Assembly (NCBI GenBank): GCA_030345135.1
Contig: CP128386.1
Span: forward strand, 837,129-901,128
DNA: 64,000 nucleotides
Direction of reading: 5' to 3'
Source: Chitinophagaceae bacterium DXS
Lineage (GTDB): Bacteria; Bacteroidota; Bacteroidia; Chitinophagales; Chitinophagaceae
Position 1 is the stretch's first letter. Every line of letters begins with the position of its first letter. A program made the translations under genes and the position numbers. The notes below the pieces were generated by a model. That model did not search any database, was not told the DNA's origin, and saw only the letters and a program-made list of their open reading frames with translations. Positions 32,757-43,156 of this stretch are shown here, piece after piece.

Positions 32757-35111
32757 ATGTTCAGGAATTATTTCAAAATTGCATGGAGAAATTTGTTCAG
32801 GAACAAAGGATTCTCAATAACAAATATTTCGGGCCTTACAATTGGTATGACCTGTACCATTTTTATCATGCTGTGGGTGCAGGATGAGCTAGGCTACGAT
32901 AAATTTCACGCCAACTACGGAAATATTTTCCAGGTGATGGCCAACCGCGATTTTAACAACCAGGTATTTACCGATCCTAATATGGTACTACCACTTGCGG
33001 CTTCATTGGAAAAAGATGTTCCGCAGGTAAAACGTGCCGCCGTTGTAACCCACCGATATCCTACTGTTTTCACCAACGGGGATGTGATGCTAAAAAAAGA
33101 TGGCTACACGGTTAGTGAACATTTTTTTGATATGTTCACCTGGAAGTTTATCAAAGGAAATGCGGCATCTGCTCTGACTGATCCTTCCTCAATTGTGCTT
33201 ACACAATCCACTGCCAGGGCTTTATTCGGAGATGCAGATCCGATGGGTAAGATGCTTAAGATAGACAATAACTCCAATGCAAAAGTTACTGCCGTTGTGG
33301 CTGATGTGCCGGGCAATTCAACTTTTCAGTTTGATTATATAAGACCATTCAATTACTCTTCAGACGATGTTAAGAGAGCAATGGCCAACTGGCAAAGCTC
33401 TTCATGGGAAGTGTATGTGCAAACTGACCCGGGAGTGAATATTGCCACACTGGAGCAAAATATCAATAAGGTTGAAAAGTCACACAATCCCAATGACAAG
33501 GTGAGTACGTACTTCACTTTTGCCATGAATAAATGGAGACTTTACAGCGATTTTAAAAATGGCAAAAATGTTGGCGGGATGATAGAATATGTGCGATTGT
33601 TCTCCATCATCGCCGTAATTATTCTGTTGATAGCCTGCGTAAATTTCATGAATCTTTCTACCGCCCGTTCTGAGAAGAGAGCAAAAGAAGTTGGGGTTAG
33701 AAAAACATTGGGATCGGATAAAAGGCAATTAATTATCCAGTTCTTTTTTGAATCAATGATCCTGGCGCTGATCGCATTTATTTTTTCCATCATTGCAGTA
33801 TTTGTGCTATTGCCCGCGTTTAATACAATGGTAGATAAACGTCTTGTGTTAGATCTCACTCAACCTTTGTTCTGGGCAGGTTCTGTATTAATTATTCTGA
33901 TCACAGGCATTGTCGCAGGAAGTTATCCCGCATTGTACCTTTCTTCATTTAATCCTGCAAGGGTGCTTAAAGGAACTTTTCTTCCCGGCAAACAGGCTGT
34001 ATTGCCAAGGCGCGTGCTTGTAGTAACGCAGTTTGTGATCTCAATTTTACTGATCTCAGCTACGATTATTGTTTACCAGCAAATTCAACATATAAAGGAC
34101 AGGAATATTGGTTACAATCCCAATAACCTTATTATGATATCGACTACTGATGATGTGCAAAAGAACTATGAGGTAATAAAACAGGAGCTGACCCAAACTG
34201 GTATGGTGAGCGCTGTTACGCGCACATTGTCTCCGATTACTGATATCTGGTGGAGATCTCCGGGACCTGACTACAGCGGAAAACCTGCTGATGCCAATAT
34301 TATATTTGCCGGCGAAAACACTGATGTTGATTTCACCAAAACAATGGGCATTAAAATGTTGCAGGGGCATGACTTCGCAGGTGTTCCGTCTGACTCTGGT
34401 GCTGTGCTTCTTAATAAGGCAGCAGTTGAAGCCATGAACATAAAAGATCCGGTGGGCATGCAGTTGCGTTATGGCAAGAATTATACGGTTATCGGCGTCG
34501 CGGATAATGTAATTATGGGCTCACCGTTTGAACCGGTTGATCCGATGATGATATTCTATAACCCTGCCGGTACAGCATCTTTAAGCATCAGGCTGAATGA
34601 GTCTGCGCAATTATCCAAAGCTTTACCCGCTATTGAAAATATCTTCAAAAAGTATAATCCTGCAAATCCATTTGAATACCGGTTTGCCGATAAAGAATTC
34701 GCTAAGAAATTTATTACCGAAGATCTGATCAGTAAGATCACCAACATTTTTGCGGGACTGGCCATATTTATCTGTTGTATCGGCCTGGCGGGACTGGCAT
34801 CATTCACTATAGAAAAACGCATCCGCGAAATTGGCATCCGCAAAGTATTAGGTGCCAGTGTGCAACAATTGTTAATGCTGATCTCAAGAGAATTTTTGAA
34901 ACTGGTATTGATTGCGTTCGTCATTGCCGCACCGTTAACCTGGTGGTTGATGAATAACTGGCTTGAAAAATACACGTTCCGCATTAATATAAATGTCTGG
35001 CTGCTGGGTATTGTAGGCTTGCTGGTATTGTTACTTACATTGGTTGTGGTAAGTCTTAATACTTTGAGAGCGGCGGTAGCGAATCCGGTTAAAAGCTTGC
35101 GGACAGAATAA
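32757..35111 (+). CDS. Duplicated-FtsX ABC transporter permease, array member 1
   Basis: 784 residues. Layout shared by the array: TM1 near residues 20-42, a MacB_PCD-like periplasmic domain, FtsX core with three helices (~285-430), a fifth helix beginning LVVTQFVISILLIS, a second periplasmic domain and a second FtsX core (~660-784). Conserved cytoplasmic loops here are NLSTARSEKRAKEVGVRKTL and IEKRIREIGIRKVLGAS; the second has IEKR in place of the common (T/A)EQR. It ends NPVKSLRTE. By family such permeases transmit ATPase movement to the periplasm (MacB, LolCE and BceB types), but no ATPase gene is near. With members 3 and 8 it forms a subgroup sharing LWV-(Q/E)DE and QIQH(I/V)K-(D/S)R. Confidence 0.9.
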   Translation: MFRNYFKIAWRNLFRNKGFSITNISGLTIGMTCTIFIMLWVQDELGYDKFHANYGNIFQVMANRDFNNQVFTDPNMVLPLAASLEKDVPQVKRAAVVTHRYPTVFTNGDVMLKKDGYTVSEHFFDMFTWKFIKGNAASALTDPSSIVLTQSTARALFGDADPMGKMLKIDNNSNAKVTAVVADVPGNSTFQFDYIRPFNYSSDDVKRAMANWQSSSWEVYVQTDPGVNIATLEQNINKVEKSHNPNDKVSTYFTFAMNKWRLYSDFKNGKNVGGMIEYVRLFSIIAVIILLIACVNFMNLSTARSEKRAKEVGVRKTLGSDKRQLIIQFFFESMILALIAFIFSIIAVFVLLPAFNTMVDKRLVLDLTQPLFWAGSVLIILITGIVAGSYPALYLSSFNPARVLKGTFLPGKQAVLPRRVLVVTQFVISILLISATIIVYQQIQHIKDRNIGYNPNNLIMISTTDDVQKNYEVIKQELTQTGMVSAVTRTLSPITDIWWRSPGPDYSGKPADANIIFAGENTDVDFTKTMGIKMLQGHDFAGVPSDSGAVLLNKAAVEAMNIKDPVGMQLRYGKNYTVIGVADNVIMGSPFEPVDPMMIFYNPAGTASLSIRLNESAQLSKALPAIENIFKKYNPANPFEYRFADKEFAKKFITEDLISKITNIFAGLAIFICCIGLAGLASFTIEKRIREIGIRKVLGASVQQLLMLISREFLKLVLIAFVIAAPLTWWLMNNWLEKYTFRININVWLLGIVGLLVLLLTLVVVSLNTLRAAVANPVKSLRTE

Positions 35112-35142
35112 TTGACAATTGACAATTGAAAATGGACAATGA
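35112..35142. repeat. TTGACAATTG-type words after permease 1
   Basis: TTGACAATTGACAATTGAAA followed by ATGGACAATGA directly after the stop codon. Similar words follow permeases 5, 6, 7 and 11. Confidence 0.5.
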
Positions 35143-35259
35143 ATTTGGCAGTTAAAGATCGATGAGCGTGCCAGCATTAGCGTACTTCGTACTTCGTAAT
35201 TCGTACTTGGAAAGTCCCAACTTACCAATAAAAATTATTGATAAGTAAAATTGAATTTT

Positions 35260-37674
35260 ATGTTGAAGAACTATTTAAAAATTGCCTGGAGAAATCTGCT
35301 AAAGAATAAGGCATTTTCTTTCATTAACATAATGGGACTGGCCATTGGTATTTCTGTGTGTTTTATCATTATGCTTTTTGTGCAGAATGAGCTGAGTTAC
35401 GACCGGTTTAATGAGAAGGCCGACAGAATGTTCAGGATTGTTTTCAAAGCGGATATTAACGGCGGTAAGATAAATGAAAGCAATGTGATGCCTCCCGTTG
35501 CCGGGGCTTTGATAAATGATTATCCTGAAGTTGAGCAGGTAACAAGGCTGCAGGCAAGTGGTCAGCCAAAAGTTACTTATAATGATAAGGTCTTTAAAGA
35601 AGGACAACTGGCATTGGTTGATGCCAATTTCTTCAATGTGTTTACCATTCCGTTTGTAAAGGGCGATCTCAAAACGGCGTTGACTGAACCTAATACAGTT
35701 GTGATTACAAAAGCGTTTTCGCACAAATATTTTGGTAATGAGGAGCCTTTGGGAAAATTGATCAGCATTAATAACAATAATACGCTGTGCAAAGTAACCG
35801 GGGTTATTGATCAGATTCCGGTTAATTCACATTTTCATTTTGATCTCTTTGTTTCAATGGCAAGTTTACCGTCGGCTAAATCTCAAAGCTGGATGGAGTC
35901 GGGCTTCTTTACTTACCTGGTGCTGAAGAAGGATTATGATTACAAAAAGCTGGAAGCAAAGTTGCCCAATATGGTTGAAAAATATATGGGGCCGCAAATT
36001 CAACAGGCAATGGGCTTGAGTCTTGCGCAGTTCCGGACTAAGGGAAATCAATTAGGTTTTGAGTTACAGCCACTAACGGACATCCATTTGCATTCTCACA
36101 GCAATTTTGAATTTGAACCGGGAGGAGATATACGATACATCTACATTTTCGGCGTAGTAGCCATTTTCATGTTGCTTATTGCCTGCATTAATTTTATCAA
36201 TCTCTCTACTGCAAGCGCTTCAAAAAGAGCGAAAGAAGTTGGCGTAAGAAAAGTCATGGGCTCAGACAGATGGGATCTGATAAAACAATTCTTGTTAGAG
36301 TCCGCGTTGATCACATTTTTGGCGCTGATAATTTCTGTTGTACTTGTGCGCCTTGCTTTACCGGTATTCAATACACTATCTGGTAAAGACTTAACATTGG
36401 GGTTCAGCTTGCAACGCCTTGCCGGTATTGTTGGCATCGGTCTGGGTGTAAGCGTTTTGGCGGGCATGTATCCAGCGTTTTTTCTTTCTTCATTCAGACC
36501 CATAGCTACGCTTAAGGGTAAACTGAGTGCAAGCACAAATACGTATGGGTTAAGAAGCGGTCTGGTAGTATTTCAGTTCTTTATTTCAGTTTGCCTGATC
36601 ACAGGCACAATCGTGGTGTATCAGCAAATGAAATATATCCAAAACAAAAAACTTGGTTACGATAAGGATCAGTTACTGGTGCTTTCAAATAGCCAGGTAT
36701 TAGGAAAAAATGAAACTGTTTTCAGGGATCAGTTGCTGCGCGATTCGCGTGTAGCGGATGCGACGATTTCAGGTTACAAACCCGCTGGGCCAAGCTATAA
36801 TAATAATGCGCTTGCCTATCCGGAAGGAAAGGATAATGCAATAATGAAAACGCTGGAATACAAGATCGACGAACACTATATTCCAACCTTCGGTATGAAG
36901 ATGGCGGCTGGCAGAAATTTCTCGCCTGAGTTTGGGACAGACTCAGCGGCCATGATCATTAATGAAACCGCCGCAAAAGCATTTGGTTGGGGAAATGATG
37001 CCATAGGCAAGCGGATCATTCGTGAAAACAGCGACCATGGAAAAAACTTTGCTTATACAGTAGTAGGCGTTGTGAAGGATTTTCATTTTAAATCTCTTCA
37101 TGAGGCAATAACGCCATTGTTGATGGTGCTCCATCCTGAATCCGGAATTGTAGTGAAAGTGAAAACAAAAGATATTCCTGGATTACTTGCTGCAATGAAA
37201 ACGCAGTGGGCCGCTTTTGGTCCGGAAGAACCTCTTGCCTATGATTTTATGGATGAATTGTATAGTGCCACATATACTGCTGAACAAAAGACAGGCCGGA
37301 TCCTTAACATATTTGCAGTGCTTACCGTATTTGTCGCATGCATGGGATTGTTTGGCCTGGTTACATACACTGCAGAACAGCGCGCAAAAGAAATAGGCAT
37401 CAGAAAAATACTGGGTGCAAGTGTAACACAGGTAACAACCATGCTGTCAAAGGAGTTTTTAAGATTGGTGTTGATCAGTTGCATAGTGGCATTCCCGTTA
37501 TCCTACTGGGCCATGACGAAATGGTTGCAGGACTTTGCATACAGGATCCATATTTCCTGGCTGGTATTTGTTATTGCAGGATTGGCAGCAATTATGATAG
37601 CTCTGGTTACGATAAGTTTTCAGGCTATCAAAGCGGCGATTGCAAATCCGGTAAAAAGCCTGCGCACTGAATAA
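35260..37674 (+). CDS. Duplicated-FtsX ABC transporter permease, array member 2
   Basis: 804 residues from ATG at 35260; the frame begins with a TTG nine bases upstream, which I do not use because all relatives start with M-(L/F)-x-N-Y. The cytoplasmic loops read NLSTASASKRAKEVGVRKVM (~residue 312, SASK instead of SEK) and TAEQRAKEIGIRKILGASVT (~residue 700). The tail is IANPVKSLRTE. The periplasmic domain includes NSHFHFDLFVSMASLPS and PEFGTDSAAMIINETAAKAFG (in part), wording that recurs in members 5, 10 and 11. It lies 148 bp after member 1, and the VOC gene follows 16 bp later, so those two may be co-transcribed. Confidence 0.9.
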   Translation: MLKNYLKIAWRNLLKNKAFSFINIMGLAIGISVCFIIMLFVQNELSYDRFNEKADRMFRIVFKADINGGKINESNVMPPVAGALINDYPEVEQVTRLQASGQPKVTYNDKVFKEGQLALVDANFFNVFTIPFVKGDLKTALTEPNTVVITKAFSHKYFGNEEPLGKLISINNNNTLCKVTGVIDQIPVNSHFHFDLFVSMASLPSAKSQSWMESGFFTYLVLKKDYDYKKLEAKLPNMVEKYMGPQIQQAMGLSLAQFRTKGNQLGFELQPLTDIHLHSHSNFEFEPGGDIRYIYIFGVVAIFMLLIACINFINLSTASASKRAKEVGVRKVMGSDRWDLIKQFLLESALITFLALIISVVLVRLALPVFNTLSGKDLTLGFSLQRLAGIVGIGLGVSVLAGMYPAFFLSSFRPIATLKGKLSASTNTYGLRSGLVVFQFFISVCLITGTIVVYQQMKYIQNKKLGYDKDQLLVLSNSQVLGKNETVFRDQLLRDSRVADATISGYKPAGPSYNNNALAYPEGKDNAIMKTLEYKIDEHYIPTFGMKMAAGRNFSPEFGTDSAAMIINETAAKAFGWGNDAIGKRIIRENSDHGKNFAYTVVGVVKDFHFKSLHEAITPLLMVLHPESGIVVKVKTKDIPGLLAAMKTQWAAFGPEEPLAYDFMDELYSATYTAEQKTGRILNIFAVLTVFVACMGLFGLVTYTAEQRAKEIGIRKILGASVTQVTTMLSKEFLRLVLISCIVAFPLSYWAMTKWLQDFAYRIHISWLVFVIAGLAAIMIALVTISFQAIKAAIANPVKSLRTE

Positions 37675-37690
37675 CATACGATAAAAAGCA

Positions 37691-38053
37691 ATGCAAATGA
37701 AACTGGAAAAAAGCATTACGATCCTTTATTCAAGAAACATATCCTCCAGTATTGCTTATTATACGGATAAGCTTGGCTTTACAGATAAATGGGAATGGGA
37801 CAGCCCTGCAACATTCGGAGGAATATCGCGGGATGACGTGGAAATATTTTTCTGCAAGGAAGGACAAGGACATCCCGGAACATGGCTTGCAATTGTAGTG
37901 GATAGCGTTGATGAGTATTATGAAAGTATCAGGGATAAGGGGGCAAAGATCATTGCCCTGCCAGAAGATAAAGAATGGAATATGAGAGAAATGTTGATTG
38001 AAGATCCTGATGGGCATATAATCCGGATTGGTAACCGTATTAACTGTGATTAA
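37691..38053 (+). CDS. VOC-superfamily (glyoxalase/bleomycin-resistance-like) protein
   Basis: 120 residues; an ATG two codons in (37697) is also possible. Typical paired beta-alpha-beta-beta-beta modules: ITILYSRNISSSIAYYTDKL (first module), GFTDKWEWDSP, then WLAIVVDSVDEYYESIRDKG (in part) and the C-terminal MLIEDPDGHIIRIGNRI, which carries the usual late Glu/Asp metal-ligand pattern (EDPDGHIIR). Such proteins are small cytoplasmic metalloenzymes or drug-binding proteins. The sequence does not tell which. It is the only non-permease gene in the array, 16 bp after member 2, and might share its transcript. Confidence 0.85.
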   Translation: MQMKLEKSITILYSRNISSSIAYYTDKLGFTDKWEWDSPATFGGISRDDVEIFFCKEGQGHPGTWLAIVVDSVDEYYESIRDKGAKIIALPEDKEWNMREMLIEDPDGHIIRIGNRINCD

Positions 38054-38091
38054 AATATTATTTGTATTGTTGAAAACATTAAATGCATCTC

Positions 38092-40485
38092 ATGTTAATT
38101 TCTTTTTTTAAGACAACATTCCGAAACCTGCGCAAAAATAAAATATACAGCATTCTGAATATTTTGGGATTGGCTATAGGTATTGCGTGTGCGGCACTCA
38201 TTTTTTTATGGGTAGAGGATGAAGTGAACTGGGATAACGTACATCTGAAAAAAGACAACATTTACTATGTAAGAGAAAATCAAAAATACGATTCCTATAC
38301 AGCAACTTTCAGTTCTACACCGGGCCTGCTTGGTCCGGCAATTCAGGAAGAAATTCCAGGTATTGAAAATACCTGCCGCACCCTGGAAGATACGAGATCA
38401 CTGCTTTTTACAGTTAACGATAAGCCGGTTTATGCGAGCGGAAAATATGTAGAAGCTTCATTCTTCGATATGTTTACGTTCCCTTTTGTTGAGGGTAATG
38501 CAAAAACAGCATTCTCTCAGTTGTATTCATTGGTGATTACGGAGAAAGCTGCTAAGAAATTTTTTGGTGAGGATCATAATGTTGTGGGGAAGACAATACG
38601 CGTTGACAATAAACAGGATTATGTTGTAAGCGGTGTGTTGAAGGACATTCCTGAAAATTCTTCCCTGCAGTTTGAATGGTTATCGCCTTTCAAAATTTAT
38701 TTTGATCAAAGTCCGTGGCTTAAGGAATGGAACAGTAACTCATTAAGCACTTATGTACAGCTTAAGCCGGGCGTGGATACTGCATCCGTAAATAAACAGC
38801 TGTATAATTTTATTCAAAAAAGAGAACCGTTGGCAATTGCACGACCCTTCTTGTTTAGTATGAAAGATTGGAAATTGCGCGACGAATTTGATGGAGGTAA
38901 ACAAACAGGCGGTGGCGGTATTGTGTATGTTCGCTTGTTCTCTATCATTGCCTGGATCATTTTGTTCATTGCTTGTATCAACTTTATGAACCTTGCCACA
39001 GCAAGAAGTGAAAAACGTGCAAGAGAAGTAGGTGTAAAGAAAGTGCTTGGTGCGGGAAAGAGAAGATTGGTGCTGCAATTTATTGGTGAAGCTGTTTTTA
39101 TGGCGATGATTGCTGCAGTCTTTGCATTGATAATTATCTCTCTGGCTTTGCCTGCCTTCAACACACTTGTGCAGAAAAATTTGTCGCCCGGGTTTGATAA
39201 TGTGTACCACATAATCATCCTCTTGTTAATAACACTGGTCTGCGGACTTGTTGCAGGTAGTTACCCCTCCTTGTATTTGTCATCATTCAATCCGGTTGCT
39301 GTACTAAAGGGTTTTAAATTGAAGAACAGTAGCGCCGCATATATCCGTAAAGGGCTTGTGATTGTACAATTCAGTGTGAGTATTATTCTCATTATAAGTA
39401 CCATAATCATTTACCAGCAGATCCAGCATGTAAAAAGCCGCGACCTTGGGTTCAATAAGAACAACCTGATTGCGATAGATGTGGTTGGCGATATGGCGAA
39501 GAACTACAGCGTGATTAAAGAAGATTTAATGACTTCGGGTTTGATACAGGATGTCGCCTTGTCAGATCATCCAACAATTTATGGCGGCAATAATACCAAT
39601 GGTTTTGCATGGGAAGGAAAATCCAGGGATAATAAGATCCTTATTTCTAACCGCGGTGTAAGCCCGGGATTTTTTTCAACCTCCGGGATGACAATGCTGG
39701 AAGGAAGAGATTTTCGTGAGACAGATTCCATGAACCTGGATAGCAGGAAAATTGTTACAAATGTTATCATAACTGAATCTATGGCCCACCTGATGGGTAA
39801 AGGAAGCGCCATTGGAAAAATAATTTACAACCAGGATGATACAACGTTGCATGCAACGGTAATCGGCGTAGTGAAGGATTATGTGTATGGTTATATGTAC
39901 GGCAAGCCGGACCCTGTTGCTTTTTTCTGTACACCACCGCGGGGCGAATCCGTTATGTATGTTCGTATTAAGCGGCAAAGTGGTTCTGGTACTGCACTAC
40001 GCAAGATAGAGTCTGTAATGAAAAAGTATAATCCGGCTTATCCTTTCAGCTACACATTTGTTGATGATCAATTCAACAACCTGTTTTTGAATGAGGCGTT
40101 GATTAGCAAGTTATCCCGCGTATTTGCAACGCTTGCAATTATTATTTCCTGCCTCGGCCTGTTTGGTCTTGCTGCCTACACTGCTGAAAGACGAACAAAA
40201 GAAATTGGCGTTCGAAAAGTGCTTGGCGCAAGCGTGTCCGGTATAGCTGGGTTGTTATCAAAAGAGTTTATTAAGCTGGTAGTGCTTTCCTGCCTGGTGG
40301 CTTTTCCGCTTGCCTGGTGGATCATGCATAGTTGGCTGCAAAACTATCCGTATAGAATAGAAATAGACTTATGGGTATTTGCTGTTGCCGGTATAGCAGC
40401 TATTGTTATATCTCTGGCCACTATTAGCTTCCAGGCGGTAAAGGCCGCGATAGCGAATCCGGTGAAAAGCCTGAGGACGGAATAA
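38092..40485 (+). CDS. Duplicated-FtsX ABC transporter permease, array member 3
   Basis: 797 residues. An ATG three codons upstream (38083) exists, but 38092 aligns with the M-L-x-x-(Y/F)-F-K start of the relatives. TM1 reads ILNILGLAIGIACAALIFLW followed by VEDEVNWD. Loops: NLATARSEKRAREVGVKKVL (VKK where most have VRK) and TAERRTKEIGVRKVLGASVS. A Gly-rich GGKQTGGGGIVYVRLFSIIA precedes TM2. Member 8 is its closest relative in the window: both share WVEDEV, the periplasmic TPG-L and EIPGI wording, and IYxQIQHVKSRD after TM5, although four genes separate them. It ends IANPVKSLRTE and is followed 5 bp later by an octamer array. Confidence 0.9.
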   Translation: MLISFFKTTFRNLRKNKIYSILNILGLAIGIACAALIFLWVEDEVNWDNVHLKKDNIYYVRENQKYDSYTATFSSTPGLLGPAIQEEIPGIENTCRTLEDTRSLLFTVNDKPVYASGKYVEASFFDMFTFPFVEGNAKTAFSQLYSLVITEKAAKKFFGEDHNVVGKTIRVDNKQDYVVSGVLKDIPENSSLQFEWLSPFKIYFDQSPWLKEWNSNSLSTYVQLKPGVDTASVNKQLYNFIQKREPLAIARPFLFSMKDWKLRDEFDGGKQTGGGGIVYVRLFSIIAWIILFIACINFMNLATARSEKRAREVGVKKVLGAGKRRLVLQFIGEAVFMAMIAAVFALIIISLALPAFNTLVQKNLSPGFDNVYHIIILLLITLVCGLVAGSYPSLYLSSFNPVAVLKGFKLKNSSAAYIRKGLVIVQFSVSIILIISTIIIYQQIQHVKSRDLGFNKNNLIAIDVVGDMAKNYSVIKEDLMTSGLIQDVALSDHPTIYGGNNTNGFAWEGKSRDNKILISNRGVSPGFFSTSGMTMLEGRDFRETDSMNLDSRKIVTNVIITESMAHLMGKGSAIGKIIYNQDDTTLHATVIGVVKDYVYGYMYGKPDPVAFFCTPPRGESVMYVRIKRQSGSGTALRKIESVMKKYNPAYPFSYTFVDDQFNNLFLNEALISKLSRVFATLAIIISCLGLFGLAAYTAERRTKEIGVRKVLGASVSGIAGLLSKEFIKLVVLSCLVAFPLAWWIMHSWLQNYPYRIEIDLWVFAVAGIAAIVISLATISFQAVKAAIANPVKSLRTE

Positions 40486-40490
40486 TTGAA

Positions 40491-40550
40491 AATGTGCGAA
40501 TGTGCGAATGTGCGAGTGTGCAAATGTGCAAATGTGTAAATGTGCGAATG
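40491..40550. repeat. Octamer array (AATGTGCR) after permease 3, 7 units
   Basis: Three AATGTGCG units, then AGTGTGCA, AATGTGCA, AATGTGTA, AATGTGCG and a partial unit, starting 6 bp after the stop codon. Downstream to 40680 the spacer also holds ACCTGAAACCTGATACC-type words. Confidence 0.85.
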
Positions 40551-40697
40551 GGGAAATGTGTGGTGATTGTAAAATATTAAACTGGTTAAAATTAAAGAGA
40601 TCAGCGATCAAAAAATCAGACATCAGACATAAAAGGCGTTATGACCTGAAACCTGATACCTGATACCCATCGCCTCCACAATGCAAAACTCTACTGT

Positions 40698-43151
40698 ATG
40701 TTTAAAAGTTATGCTGTTACTGCAATTAGATCGTTATGGAAGAATAGAATATTCGCCATGATCAATATAATTGGTCTGGCCATAGGAATAAGCGCCTCGT
40801 TGGTTATTTATTTGCTTGCTCATTATCATTTTAACTTTGATAAGTTTGAAAAAGATAGCGATCGGGTTTATAGGGTGGTCTCCAACTTTAGTTTTTCAAA
40901 TGAAGTCTATCATAATTCCGGTGTCACCGATCCTATGGCAGCGGCAGTGCGCAAAGACATAACTGGTCTGGAATCGGTTGTGCCCTTTCGCACGTGGAAC
41001 GGCGATGTAAAAGTTGGTGTTCCTGGCGCAGCCGGAAAAGAAAATACAATTTTTAAGCATGAAGAGCATGTAGTCTTCGCCGACAGCAATTATTTTTCAC
41101 TTATTTCTTATCGCTGGCTTGCCGGTTCGCCAAAAACATCTTTACGGAACCCCTATCAAACAGTACTAACGGAGTCTAATGCTAAACTTTATTTTCCTGG
41201 CTTAAACGTTTCAGCGGTTATCGGAAAAGAGATCTATCTAAACGATACAATAGTAGCAACGATCGCCGGAGTAGTAGAGGATATAAAAGAAAATACTGAT
41301 TTTTCATTCAAAACCTTTATTGCTTATTCTACCTTAGAAAGTACTTCCTTAAAGCCCTCTAACTGGGATCAATGGAGTAGCACAAACGGTGCGCAGCAAT
41401 TGTACGTAAAATTATATCCGGGGGTAAAACCAACGCAGATCCAAAAACAGATTGATCAGTTATATAAAAAATATAAGCCGAATGATCCCAGCGATCACAG
41501 TACCAGCTGGTATCTGTTGCAACCTTTAAGTGATGTGCACTTTAACGCCGATTATGGCACGTATGGCAAGCCCCTCGCAAATAAGCCAACATTGTATGGT
41601 CTTCTGGCGGTGGCTGCTTTTTTGTTGTTACTTGGTTGTATCAATTTTATCAACCTCACTACGGCGCATGCTTCGCAGCGGGCAAAAGAGATAGGCATTC
41701 GTAAAACAATGGGTAGTTCGCGAAAGCAATTGATTGTGCAATTTCTTTCAGAAACATTTATACTTACAGCTATCGCTACGTTGCTATCAGTGGGTTTAAC
41801 GCCGTTAATTCTAAAAGCTTTCTCCGGATTTATTCCAAAGGATCTTCATTTTAACCTTGTTGCACATCCCGGCATTCTTGTTTTTCTTTTATTACTAATG
41901 ATGCTTGTTACGCTTTTGTCAGGTTTTTATCCGGCTATTGTACTTTCTGGTTATAAGCCAGTGCTTGTTTTAAAAAATCAGGCTTACTCCGGTACAAGTA
42001 AAACAAGGGCTTCATGGTTGCGCAAATCCTTAACTGTTTCGCAGTTTGTTATTGCGCAGATCTTCATTATGGCCACAATACTTGTGAGCAAACAGATCAA
42101 TTATTCGCTCAACAAGGATATGGGTTTTAAAAAAGATGCCATTCTGTACGTGCAAACGAATTTTTATGATACGGTGCGCAGCAATAAAGCTGTATTCATG
42201 AATAAGCTCAGAGAGATTCCTGAAATAGCAATGCTGAGCATGTGTACCAATCCGCCATCATCCAACAGTACATGGAGCGGCACGATCACATACAAGGATG
42301 GAAAGAAAGAGATAGAATCTGATGTGCAACAAAAATATGGTGACAGTAATTATATCAGGTTGTATCATCTGCAATTACTTGCCGGCAAAAATATTCAGAC
42401 TACCGATACAGCTGTTGCGTTGTTGATCAACGAAACGTATGCGCATATTCTTGGTTTCAATAAACCGGCGGAGGCGGTTGGTAAATATCTGCAGTTTAAC
42501 GATAAGCAAATGCCGATAGTTGGTGTTGTTGCAGATTTTAACCAAATGTCTTTGCATCAGCCGGTGAAGCCGCTGGTTATCGCAAGCTGGTCAACTAACG
42601 AACGTAACATCAGTATAGCGCTTCATCCACAAAACGAATCCGGAACAGTCTGGAAAACAGCCATCAGCAAAATCGAAAAAGCGTGGAAAGAAGTTTATCC
42701 GAACGATGATTTTGAATATCATTTTTTTGATGAAGACATTGCCAAATACTACACTCAGGAACAAAATATGTCAGGCTTGCTGAAGTGGGCAACCGGTCTT
42801 GCTATTTTTATCAGTTGTCTTGGCTTGCTCGGTCTTGTAATATTTACTACCACCCAACGTACCAAGGAAATTGGTGTGCGCAAAGTATTGGGTGCATCGG
42901 TTGCTCAAATTATATCAATGATCTCAAAGGATTTCCTTGTCCTGGTAGTCCTTGCATTTGTAATTGCAGCGCCGTTGGCCTGGTTAGGAATGAATAAGTG
43001 GCTGGAGAATTTTGCCTATCGTACAAGTGTAAGCTGGTGGATATTTTTAGTAAGCGGAACTATAATGATAGTAATAGCCTTACTAACCCTGGGCATTCAA
43101 ACAGTGAAAGCTGCAACGGCAAATCCGGTGAAAAGCCTTAGGACGGAGTAA
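40698..43151 (+). CDS. Duplicated-FtsX ABC transporter permease, array member 4
   Basis: 817 residues, the longest member. TM1 MINIIGLAIGISASLVIYLL is followed by AHYHFNFDKFEKDSDRVYRV, lacking the usual (V/L)xxE acidic motif after TM1. Loops: NLTTAHASQRAKEIGIRKTM (TAHAS in place of STARS) and TTTQRTKEIGVRKVLGASVA. The first periplasmic domain has an unusual insertion, FRTWNGDVKVGVPGAAGKEN. A second distinctive stretch is SMCTNPPSSNSTWSGTITYK in the second periplasmic domain, where a Cys appears. It ends TANPVKSLRTE. The divergence suggests it separated early from its neighbours, or senses something different. Confidence 0.9.
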   Translation: MFKSYAVTAIRSLWKNRIFAMINIIGLAIGISASLVIYLLAHYHFNFDKFEKDSDRVYRVVSNFSFSNEVYHNSGVTDPMAAAVRKDITGLESVVPFRTWNGDVKVGVPGAAGKENTIFKHEEHVVFADSNYFSLISYRWLAGSPKTSLRNPYQTVLTESNAKLYFPGLNVSAVIGKEIYLNDTIVATIAGVVEDIKENTDFSFKTFIAYSTLESTSLKPSNWDQWSSTNGAQQLYVKLYPGVKPTQIQKQIDQLYKKYKPNDPSDHSTSWYLLQPLSDVHFNADYGTYGKPLANKPTLYGLLAVAAFLLLLGCINFINLTTAHASQRAKEIGIRKTMGSSRKQLIVQFLSETFILTAIATLLSVGLTPLILKAFSGFIPKDLHFNLVAHPGILVFLLLLMMLVTLLSGFYPAIVLSGYKPVLVLKNQAYSGTSKTRASWLRKSLTVSQFVIAQIFIMATILVSKQINYSLNKDMGFKKDAILYVQTNFYDTVRSNKAVFMNKLREIPEIAMLSMCTNPPSSNSTWSGTITYKDGKKEIESDVQQKYGDSNYIRLYHLQLLAGKNIQTTDTAVALLINETYAHILGFNKPAEAVGKYLQFNDKQMPIVGVVADFNQMSLHQPVKPLVIASWSTNERNISIALHPQNESGTVWKTAISKIEKAWKEVYPNDDFEYHFFDEDIAKYYTQEQNMSGLLKWATGLAIFISCLGLLGLVIFTTTQRTKEIGVRKVLGASVAQIISMISKDFLVLVVLAFVIAAPLAWLGMNKWLENFAYRTSVSWWIFLVSGTIMIVIALLTLGIQTVKAATANPVKSLRTE

Positions 43152-43156
43152 TTGAG

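Noticed and set aside
34556-35125. 189-codon minus-strand open frame over the end of permease 1
   Set aside because: It is antisense to the strongly conserved second FtsX core; similar shadow frames recur at the same place in other permease genes, as expected from codon bias.
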